In this document: piece after piece, positions 36,750 to 45,184 of the stretch
Numbering within the stretch: the first letter of the stretch is position 1
Layout of the letters: each line of letters opens with the position of its first letter
Source of the DNA: Colletes latitarsis
Lineage: Eukaryota > Arthropoda > Insecta > Hymenoptera > Colletidae
Length of the DNA: 64,000 nucleotides
Reading direction: 5' to 3'
NCBI RefSeq assembly: GCF_051014445.1
Contig: NC_135134.1
Location: 29,701,672-29,765,671 of the forward strand
Position numbers and translations under genes: made by a program
The notes under the pieces: generated by a model
Told to the model about the DNA's origin: nothing
The model's database searches: none
Seen by the model: only the letters and a program-made list of their open reading frames with translations

Positions 36750-39700
36750 TCAACGAGTATGTGAAGTGTGCGAAAGTATGAGTCTGATGAGGGCAAATCC
36801 CAGACCTATCCCAGACCTAACTTGCGTTATCCTCTAAAATATTTATCAAGACCAGGTTTAATTGAATGTTTCATTGTGATACCACATTACTACGTGATCC
36901 AAACCAGTAAAAACACAGGATCCGTTCAACAAGTATGTGAAGAAGGCGAAAGTATGAGTCTGATGAGGGCAAATCCCAGGCCTAACCTAGACCTAACATG
37001 CGTTATGCTCAAAAGTATTGATCGAAACCAGGTTTAATCGACTGTTTCAGTGTGGTACTACATTACTACGTGATCCAATCCACAAAAAGCCCAGAATCTG
37101 CCCATCAAGTATGAGAAATATGCGAAAGTACGAGCCTGATGAGAGCAAATCCCAGACCTAACCTAGACCTAACATGCGTTACGCTCAAAAATATTGATCG
37201 AAACCAGGTTTAATCGACTGTTTCAGTGTCGTACCACATTACTACGTGGTCCAAACCAGAAAAAAACCCAGGATCTTGTCAACGAGTATGTGAAGTGTGC
37301 GAGAGTATGAGTCTGATGAGGGCAAATCCCAGACCTATCCCAGACCTAACTTGCGTTATCCTCTAAAATATTTATCAAGACCAGGTTTAATTGAATGTTT
37401 CATTGTGATACCACATTACTACGTGATCCAAACCAGTAAAAACACAGGATCCGTTCAACAAGTATGTGAAGAAGGCGAAAGTATGAGTCTGATGAGGGCA
37501 AATCCCAGACCTATCCCAGACCTAACTTGCGTTGTCCTCTAAAATATTGATGGAAACCAGGTTTAATTGACTGTTTCAGTGTTGTGCTACATTACTACGT
37601 GATGCAATCCAGAAATAGCCCAGGATCTAGCCATGAAGTATGAGAAATATGCGAAAGTATGAGCCTGATGAGGGCAAATCCTAGACCTAAGCCAGACATA
37701 ACTTGCGTTATCCTCTAAAATATTTATCAAGACCAGGTTTAATTGAATGTGTCAGAGTGGTACCACATTACTACGAGAACCAAACCAGTAAAAACACAGG
37801 ATCGTCCAACAAGTATGTGAAGAATGCGAAAGTATGAGTCTGATGAGTGAAATTCCCAGGACTAACCTAGACCTAACATGCGTTATCCTCAATCATATTG
37901 ATCGAAACCAGGTTTAATCGACTGTGTCAGTGTGGTACCGCATTACTACGTGATCCAAACCAGAAAAAAACCCAGGATCTGTTCAACAAGTATGTGGAGT
38001 ATGCGAAAGTATGTGTCTGATGAGGGCTAATCCCAGGCCCAACCTAGACATAACATGCGTTATCCTCTAAAATAATGATCGAAACCAGGTTGAATGGACT
38101 GTTTCAGTGTGGTACCACATTACTGCGTGATCCAAACCAGGAAAAACCCAGGATCTAGCCATCAAGTATGAGAAATATGCGAAAGAATGAGCCTGATGAG
38201 AGCAAATCCCAGACCTACCCTAGACCTAACATGTGTTATCCTCAAAAATATTGATCGAAACCAGGTTTAATGGACTGTTTCACTGTGGTACCACATTACT
38301 ACGTGATCCAATCCAGGAAAAGCCCAGGATCTAGCCATGAAGTATTAGAAATATGCGAAAGTATGACCCTGATGAGGGCAAATCCTAGACCTTACCCTGA
38401 CCTAACATGCGTTATCCTCTAAAATATTTATCAAGACCAGGTTTAATTGAATGTTTCAATGTGGTACCACATTACTACGTGATCCAAGCCAGTAAAAACA
38501 CAGGATCCGTTCAACAAGTATGTGAAGTATGCGAAAGTATGAGTCTGATGAGGGCTAATCCCAGGCCTTACCCTGACCTAACATGCGTTATCCTCTAAAA
38601 TATTTATCAAGACCAGGTTTAATTGAATGTTTCAGTGTGGTACCACATTACTACGTGATCCAAACCAGTAAAAACACAGGATCCGTTCAACAAGTATGAG
38701 AAATATGCGAAAGAATGAGCCTGATGAGAGCAAATCCCAGACCTAACCTGGACCTAACATGTGTTATCCTCAAAAATATTGATCGAAACCAGGTTTAATC
38801 GACTGTCTCAGTGTGGTACCACATTACTACGTGATCCAAACCAGTAAAAACCCAGGATCTGTTCAAGAAGTATGTGAAAACCGCGATAGTATGAGCCTGA
38901 TGAGGGCGAATCCCAGACCTTACCTAGACCTAACATGTATTATCCTCAAAAATATTGATCGAAACCAGGTTTAATCGACTGTTTCAGTGTGGTACCACAT
39001 TACTACGTGATCCAAACCAGAAAAAACCCAGGATCTGTTCAAGAAGTATGTGAAGAATGCGAATGTATGAGTATGATGAGGGCAAATCCCAGGCCTAACC
39101 TAGACCTAACATGCGTTATCCTCTAAAATATTGATCGAAACCAAGTTTAATTGACAGTTTTAGTGTGGTACCACACTACTACGTGATCCAAAGCAGAAAA
39201 AACCCTCGATCAGGTCAACATGCATGTTAAAACTGCGAAAGTATGACCCTGATGAGGGCAAATCCCAGACCTATCCCAGACCTAACATGCGTTATCCTCA
39301 AAAATATTGATCGAAACCAGGTTTAATCGACTGTTTCAGTGTGGTACCACATTACTACGTGGTCCAAACCAGAAAAAAACCCAGGATCTTGTCAACGAGT
39401 ATGTGAAGTGTGCGAAAGTATGAGTCTGATGAGGGCAAATCCCAGACCTATCCCAGACCTAACTTGCGTTATCCTCTAAAATATTTATCAAGACCAGGTT
39501 TAATTGAATGTTTCAGTGTGTTACCACATTACTACGTGATCCAAACCAGTAAAAACACAGGATCCGTTCAACAAGTATGTGAAGAAGGCGAAAGTATGAG
39601 TCTGATGAGGGCAAATCCCAGGCCTAACCTAGACCTAACATGCGTTATGCTCAATCATATTGATCGAAACCAGGTTTAATCGTCTGTGTCAGTGTGGTAC

Positions 39701-39990
39701 CGCATTACTATGTGATCCAAACCAGAAAAAAACCCAGGATCTGTTCAACGAGTATGTGAAGTGTGCGAAAGTATGAGTCTGATGAGGGCAAATCCCAGAC
39801 CTATCCCAGACCTAACATGCGTTATCCTCAAAAATATTGATCGAAACCAGGTTTAATCGAATGCTTCAGTGTGGTACCACATTACTACGTGGTCCAAACC
39901 AGAAAAAAACCCAGGATCTTGTCAACGAGTATGTGAAGTGTGCGAAAGTATGAGTCTGATGAGGGCAAATCCCAGACCTATCCCAGACCT

Positions 39991-39993
<3 letters not shown>
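36750..39993. repeat. Segmental duplication, left half (partner 48999-52242)
   Basis: Offset is constant at 12249 from about 36750 to the insertion point of D. Only scattered single-base differences are seen, such as ATTACTACG near 38650 against ATTGCTACG near 50899. The match continues on the far side of D (45185-46326 with 52243-53384, offset 7058), so D was inserted into one copy of an existing duplication, or was lost by exchange from the other. Confidence 0.92.
39980..39993. repeat. Left target site duplication of element D
   Basis: ATCCCAGACCTAAC directly before the poly(T) at 39994, repeated at 45171-45184. Confidence 0.96.
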
Positions 39994-40022
<29 letters not shown>

Positions 40023-40538
40023 GTCGTGGGGAAAATCTTCGAAAGACTCCCTCCCACCTCCTTGGGGAGAGGTGGGAGGGGTGTGTGGGATTCCCCGCGC
40101 CCGTACAACGACAGGCGCGGGACCTACCCACTAAAAACCCCACGGTGACCCTTCGGCACGCTTTGGGAGGATACCGGGAATCGCTCGAAGCATTCTTCCG
40201 GTATCCTCCCCGTGCCAGCGCTTTCGCGCCCATCCCCCGGGGGGACAATCGGTCCCCCCAGTAGACACACTGCCTCATAGCGGCGGGACGGGGCCACTCC
40301 ATCCCGCCGCTATCCGTCCCGGGGCCGCGTTTAGTGGCGGCTGCGAGCCCCAACTCGCAACCGCCCGCGACCCCGTTTCCACCCCTCGGCGGCCGGGCGT
40401 TCATGGCCGCACCAGACCGCCGAGGGTGCCATCCCTTGCGTCGGACCGGTAGGGGGAGGCACTCCTACCCCCAACCGGTCCGACCCGGCGCCGCCTGGCG
40501 GGAGGAGGGTCCCCTCAGGACCCCCCTCCCAGCCTAGG
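39994..40538 (-). other. 3' UTR with a chain of hairpins, and poly(A), of element D
   Basis: 29 T (39994-40022), then 516 nt with at least eight perfect inverted repeats in a row (plus-strand positions). These are 40050-40060/40069-40079 (11 bp), 40094-40101/40114-40121 (8), 40165-40177/40198-40210 (13), 40239-40246/40252-40259 (8), and 40277-40288/40302-40313 (12). Then follow 40342-40347/40354-40359 with flanking GGCGG/CCGCC, 40383-40392/40417-40426 (10), and 40440-40450/40474-40484 (11). R1/R2-type reverse transcriptases recognise the 3' end of their own RNA, so a role as RT-binding structure is a plausible inference. Confidence 0.88.
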
Positions 40539-43500
40539 TCATCCGCCACGCCGACGCCTCGCGACCGGGCGACGACCTCGGGCCACCGCACGAGCGCGAG
40601 CTTCAGCACGCCGCTGAAGCTCGCGCTCCCTCCCCGCGGCCTCCTTCTGCAACATTACGTTCTCGCAGAAGGAGGCCACGGCCCTCCACTTCTCCTCGCT
40701 GCCGAGCATGGCGCGCACCACGCCCGGCAGCGAGACATCCCGCCCGACGACGCCGACCAGGACACGGCGCTCCCCCTCCCACGCAGGGCATACCTCCAGG
40801 GTATGATCCGCCGTGTCCTGCTCAGCGTCGCAGTGGCAGCAACGCGCCGTCGGCTCCTTCCCTATCCGGCACAGGTATCTTCCGAAGCTGCCATGCCCGG
40901 AAAATACCTGTGCCAGCCGGTAGGTGAGGCTGCCATGTCCTCTGTCCAGCCACTCCTTCAGGAGTGGCCGAACAGCCCCGACAGTCCGGTGCCCCGCGGT
41001 TGGCAGAGCCAGCCGCTCCTGCCACGCGAGCAACACGGACTGCCGGGCCTGGCGCTTCAAATCGCCCCAAGCAGGTTCCTGCCCGCCCGGGACCGCCCCC
41101 ACCCCCGCGCGACGGTCGACGCGGTGCCGGTACATCGCCGCGTGCGACCGCGCGAGCAGGTCCATGGGCGGCATCCCCGCTAGAACCGTCGCCGCCTCAT
41201 GTGACATGGTCCGATACCCGCGGACGACCCTGAGCGCCATGCGCCTCTGCACCCGACGCAGCATAGTCATGCTGCGCCGGGAGGCAGCCAGGTCGTCCGC
41301 CCAGACGGGGGCCCCGTATAGGGCCACCGACTGGACCATTGCCACATAGAGGCGACGAACTCGGCCCGCCGGGCCCCCCAGGTTGGGCAGGATCCGGCCC
41401 AGAGCCGCAACCATCCTTTCCAACCGGGGGACCAGGCAGCGGAAATGCTTCTCGAAACGCCAGTGGCTATCGAGGATCAGCCCCAGATACCTGATCTGGG
41501 GCTTCACCTCGATGTCAGCCCCACCCACCCGAATCAGAGGGGGTGGCGGATCCTGCCGAGGTGAATGAAACGCAATCACCTCGGTCTTATGGACCGCCAC
41601 CGTCATCCCCATCCCCCTGATCCGGTCGACGACGCGTTGCGACCCCTCCTCCGCGCGACGCATGGCCCTCCCCCAGTGCGCCCCGACGGCCAGCACCAGT
41701 GTGTCATCCGCATAACACACCGTGCTGACGCCGTCGGGGAGGCCGGCCCGCAACACCGAGTCGTACGCGATGTTCCACAGGAGTGGCCCGAGGACCGACC
41801 CCTGCGGAACACCGCAGTACACCTCCCTCCGCATACCACCATCCCGGCCCGGATACTCGATCCACCTGCCGCGGAGATAATCCCCGACGACCGCCCTGAG
41901 ACAAGGGGGGACTCGATGATATTCGAGTCCCCTCCTTATCTCTTCCCAGGGGAGGGTGTTAAAGGCATTGGCAATATCCAAGGATACTGCCAATGCCACC
42001 CCTCCCCGGGAGACGGCCGCCTCCGAGAGGGCCCTCACACGACCTATCGCGTCGATAGTCGATCGGCCCCCCCGGAAACCGAACTGGCAGTCGGCCAGAC
42101 CGGGATCACCCCGCGACAGGTGCTCGACGAGGCGGGCAGCAATCACACGCTCGAAGAGCTTGCCCACCTCGTCGAGGAGACAAATGGGCCGGTATGCGGA
42201 GGGAGACTCCGCGGGCCGACCCTCCTTCCGGAGGAGGACCATCCTCGCCACCTTCCAACTGGGGGGGAATCGCCCGTCCCTCAGGCAGCGGTCGAACAAC
42301 CGCCTGAGGTCGGCCCCAAGGACGCCCTGGGTCAAGACCCAAACCCGGCCGGGCACACCATCCGGACCCGGGGCCGTGTTACGAACCCCGAGCCGTCTGA
42401 TGGCCGCTGCCAGCTCCTCCTGCGTGACCCCCAGCTCGGCCGTCCACTCCACTGGGACAGCCGCCGCCGCCGGAGGACGCGGTCCCCACTCCCCAATTGG
42501 GAAGAGTGTATTGACCACGTCCTCCAGCAGCCGGGGGTCAAGACCCTCGGTGACGGGGGGCGCCCACGGGCGGAGCTTATTCAGCACCACCTTATATGGG
42601 CGCCCCCATGGATCGTCATCAAGGGTCTGGAGGAGCTCCTTCCATGCCTGGGTCTTCGCCCGTTTGATGGCGACCTGCAGAGCAACCCGCGCCACGCGGT
42701 ATGCTCCATACAGGTCATCATCAGCTGCCCTCGCTCGCGCCACGCCGTCGCCTGTACGTTGACGACGGCGCGCGCGGGTGTACTGGCGTCGGGCGCGAAC
42801 AGTCGCGACTCGCAACTCCGCGATCGCGTCCGACCACCAGTACACCGCCCGGCGAGGAGAAGCCCGCCCGACCCGAGGCATCGCCGCGTCGCAAATACCC
42901 GCGACCAATGCTCCGAGCCGGGCGACCTCCTCCTCTATGCTGGGCAACTCGGCCGCTCCCTGCGGCCAAGTTGCAGCGAGGGCAGCTGCCATCAGGGCGT
43001 CCTTGTCCAGGCGCCGAAGCGCCCAGCGGCGTGGTGGGGTGCCACGCAGGCGGCCGTGTCGGGATGCACTCGCGGCGGCAGAGACCTCCATCCGGATGTA
43101 CCGGTGATCGGAGAGTGTCTCTGCCCCCGCGACCACGTGCCAACCCGACACCATGCGCACGGCGTTGGGGGTCGCGAATCCAACATCCACGATGGACCCC
43201 CCATATCGCCGCACGCATGTGTGCTCCGACCCCCGGTTCAATACCCGGAGGTCGAGCCCCGCCGCCCAATCGCCCAGGATCCCGCCGCGAACGGAGGTCC
43301 TGGGGGATCCCCAAGCCACCGACTTGGCATTAAAATCCCCCAGGACCAGCACCGGCCGGGCCGCGTAGCGCTGCACGCATGCCGCGACCTCGGCCAGGTA
43401 CAGCTCGAACGCAGCGTGACCGCTACGGGGCGAAATGTAGCACCCCACCACAGCGACTCCCCCCCAGTCCACGGCGACGAATCCCCGACCGCGCTCCAAC

Positions 43501-43709
43501 AAGGAGAACGGTGGGGACCCGTCGCCCCCTCCCCATACCGTCGCCACCAAGCCGTCCGCGTCGCCCACCCAATGAGGGTGATCAGGGACGCGGTACGGCT
43601 CGGCGGCGACCGCCAGGCCAACCCCCCACTCCGCGAGGACTTGGGACATCAAGTCCTGTGCCGCGCGGCAGTGGTTGAGGTTGGCCTGGAGGAGGAGGCG
43701 GGGCGGCAT
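40539..43709 (-). CDS. ORF2 protein: endonuclease-reverse transcriptase, intact, 1056 aa
   Basis: This protein nicks the target and reverse-transcribes the element RNA from the nick (target-primed reverse transcription). Endonuclease domain, about 1-215: QANLNH (8-13), E37 in AEPY, YISPRSG (91-97), GDFNAKS (124-130) and SDH (200-202) are all present. RT domain, about 445-720: APGPDG (447-451), SAYRPICLL (504-512), SLDIANAF with D578, GVPQGSVLGP (633-642), YADD (666-669) and YLGLILD (741-747). C-terminal finger: C957-X2-C960-X8-H969-X4-C974, typical of the R1 clade. The start ATG (43709-43707) overlaps the ORF1 stop as TAATG. Compared with the other copies it lacks 15 bp near 40553, so the tail reads ARRRRGG; this is in frame. 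No stop or frameshift is seen. Expression is uncertain because the element has lost its 5' end. Confidence 0.96.
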   Translation of the reverse strand: MPPRLLLQANLNHCRAAQDLMSQVLAEWGVGLAVAAEPYRVPDHPHWVGDADGLVATVWGGGDGSPPFSLLERGRGFVAVDWGGVAVVGCYISPRSGHAAFELYLAEVAACVQRYAARPVLVLGDFNAKSVAWGSPRTSVRGGILGDWAAGLDLRVLNRGSEHTCVRRYGGSIVDVGFATPNAVRMVSGWHVVAGAETLSDHRYIRMEVSAAASASRHGRLRGTPPRRWALRRLDKDALMAAALAATWPQGAAELPSIEEEVARLGALVAGICDAAMPRVGRASPRRAVYWWSDAIAELRVATVRARRQYTRARRRQRTGDGVARARAADDDLYGAYRVARVALQVAIKRAKTQAWKELLQTLDDDPWGRPYKVVLNKLRPWAPPVTEGLDPRLLEDVVNTLFPIGEWGPRPPAAAAVPVEWTAELGVTQEELAAAIRRLGVRNTAPGPDGVPGRVWVLTQGVLGADLRRLFDRCLRDGRFPPSWKVARMVLLRKEGRPAESPSAYRPICLLDEVGKLFERVIAARLVEHLSRGDPGLADCQFGFRGGRSTIDAIGRVRALSEAAVSRGGVALAVSLDIANAFNTLPWEEIRRGLEYHRVPPCLRAVVGDYLRGRWIEYPGRDGGMRREVYCGVPQGSVLGPLLWNIAYDSVLRAGLPDGVSTVCYADDTLVLAVGAHWGRAMRRAEEGSQRVVDRIRGMGMTVAVHKTEVIAFHSPRQDPPPPLIRVGGADIEVKPQIRYLGLILDSHWRFEKHFRCLVPRLERMVAALGRILPNLGGPAGRVRRLYVAMVQSVALYGAPVWADDLAASRRSMTMLRRVQRRMALRVVRGYRTMSHEAATVLAGMPPMDLLARSHAAMYRHRVDRRAGVGAVPGGQEPAWGDLKRQARQSVLLAWQERLALPTAGHRTVGAVRPLLKEWLDRGHGSLTYRLAQVFSGHGSFGRYLCRIGKEPTARCCHCDAEQDTADHTLEVCPAWEGERRVLVGVVGRDVSLPGVVRAMLGSEEKWRAVASFCENVMLQKEAAGRERELQRRAEARARAVARGRRPVARRRRGG

Positions 43710-43711
43710 TA
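43707..43711 (-). promoter_or_regulatory. TAATG stop-start overlap of ORF1 and ORF2 in element D
   Basis: ORF1 TAA (43711-43709) and ORF2 ATG (43709-43707) share one base. The arrangement is identical to that in element A and to the UAAUG coupling described for SART1. Confidence 0.78.
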
Positions 43712-45170
43712 ATTAATGGCCGCGCCAGCCTCCTCCCGGCCGTCCGTCCCCGTAGCACCGTCCACCTCCATGGAGGACGATGCCACCGCCCTCGGCACCG
43801 GAGCCGGTGCAGCCCGCCTCTTCCTCTCCTTCCGGGAGGGGGGGGAGCACTTCTTGCTCCCCACCCTGTGATCGGCTGGCCTCCCCATGTCCGCACACAG
43901 CGGGCAGTGGGGGGCCGCCGAGCACTGGCTCGCACGGTGCTCTTTGGCACCGCAGCGGTAACACTGACCGCTGCGGTCCACCGGCGAGGTGCACCACTGC
44001 CTCACGTGCCCCAATTCGAGGCAGCGGTGACACTGGAGCGGGCGCGGCGCGAGGATTTCCACTCGCGCCGAAACCCACCCCACCAACACCCTCCCGGATT
44101 CCGCCACCTTACGGGCGGCGGAGAGGGGGCACCGGGCCCACACCGACCCGAGGCCGGAGGGCGACCTGCGGATCTCTCCGATCCGCAGGTCCTCCACAGG
44201 ACAGTCCCCCGCCCTCGCAAGGGCACGGGACACATCCTGTGCGCTGACCGAGTCGTCCAGCCCACAAACGCGCATCTCCGTGCGCTTCGTGGGCCGGGCG
44301 ACCCGGACACCTCGCTCGCCCAGCTGCTCCCGGAGCCTCTGGGCGAGACGATCCGCCTTCGCGCCGCCTTCTGCACCGGGGATCTCCAGCAAGAGACCCC
44401 CGGTCACGGCCCTCTTCGCCCTCACGGAGGCGATGCCCAGCTCTTCCAGGGAGATATTCTCCCTGGCGAGCCGCATCGCCTCCGCGAGGGTCAGGTCGCC
44501 CCCCTGCGCAACGGTCAGCGTCACCGCTGCCGTTTTTGGGGGACGACCTGGTCGTGCCTTCCCGACCTTCGCGGCCTTTACCTTGGCCGCCGGCGGCGGA
44601 GGCGGAGGCTGCGGTTGCGAGGCCTTCCTCGCCGCCCGCTTCGCCTTCCGCCCCACCACCTCACTCCACGCCACCCCCCCTTGGGAGGGTGCTGTGGAGG
44701 ACGCGACCACCGCGACCACGGGTACACCACCCCCCTTGGGGGTCGCGACCCGGGGCCCTGGTGCCGCAACGCTGGGCGGAGCCTTCACTCCGCCCTTCTT
44801 TGCCTTCCCCGACTGTACCGGAACAGGTCGGGGAGGCACCGCCTTCCTGCTGACCGCTCTTCCGGCGAGGAGCTCCTCCCGGAAGGCGGCCAGCTTGCCA
44901 TCAATCATGTCCCCAATCCTCCTCAGAAGATCGTCTTCTGAGGAGGACGGGGACTTCTTCACGGGCGGAGTGCGGGTGGAGGGGCCCGCGGTGCCCCGCA
45001 CCACTGCCGCCGCACTCCGCTTATTTACCTCCGCCGAGGGACGCGGCGGTGGAGGAGGAGGGAGGATGGGAGGAAGGGCCGCGCTGTTCCACAGCGCCTC
45101 TGCCCTCCTCCTCCCCTGTCGCTCCTCCTCCAACAGGAGCTGCAGACGGGCGTTCCGCCCTCTGAGCTCC
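43709..45170 (-). pseudogene. ORF1 of element D, N-terminally truncated (about 486 residues remain)
   Basis: The reading frame is open from the truncation point to TAA at 43711-43709. Counting from the junction ATG, it contains a charged, coil-like start (ELRGRNARLQLLLEEERQ), a poly-proline run, and a basic proline/alanine-rich middle. A conserved region (about 215-375) precedes three zinc knuckles: C381-X2-C-X4-H-X4-C394, C404-X2-C-X4-H-X4-C417 and C423-X2-C-X8-H-X6-C442. The first 139 residues seen in element A are missing. An ATG at 45172-45170 is created by chance where element base C meets AT of the target duplication. It is in frame, so a shortened protein with all knuckles is conceivable. 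The lysine codon mutated in A (K51) is intact, and the G run (43838-43845) has eight G. Confidence 0.9.
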
Positions 45171-45184
45171 ATCCCAGACCTAAC
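45171..45184. repeat. Right target site duplication of element D
   Basis: ATCCCAGACCTAAC, identical to 39980-39993, followed by TTGCGTTATCC. Confidence 0.96.

Larger units (their letters stand above)
22562..39993. repeat. Satellite block 3, about 99 monomers with large internal duplications
   Basis: Continuous tandem monomers. The stretch from 22562 to about 28380 is repeated with high identity at 33476 to about 38600, with losses of whole numbers of monomers: about 353 bp (two monomers), and about 530 bp (three) near 36010. At 23415-23425 one of two adjacent 11-bp units (ATCCCAGACCT) is missing compared with the paralogue near 34330. No gene or other mobile element is visible. Confidence 0.96.
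39994..45170 (-). mobile_element. Element D: 5'-truncated R1-clade element with intact ORF2, 5177 bp
   Basis: On the minus strand it begins inside ORF1 (45170) and contains the rest of ORF1, the TAATG overlap, a complete ORF2 (43709-40539), the 3' UTR and 29-nt poly(A) (40022-39994). A perfect 14-bp TSD flanks it. The same satellite context without the element is found at 52229-52242. The offsets left (12249) and right (7058) differ by 5191, exactly 5177 plus 14. It is the best-preserved copy and probably young, but it lacks the 5' UTR and the N-terminal part of ORF1. Confidence 0.97.

Noticed and set aside
22562..39993. CENP-B box in the monomer
   Set aside because: No match to the core TTCG....A..CGGG was found in either orientation in the monomers examined.
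41565..43712. A 715-codon open frame on the plus strand, antisense to ORF2 of element D
   Set aside because: It mirrors the GC-rich ORF2, has no recognisable domain, and is low-complexity in R, P and H. The minus-strand frame carries all endonuclease, RT and finger motifs.
1403..45170. The elements being R1 itself inserted in 28S rDNA
   Set aside because: The flanks are satellite on both sides of every copy, and no 28S sequence is visible.
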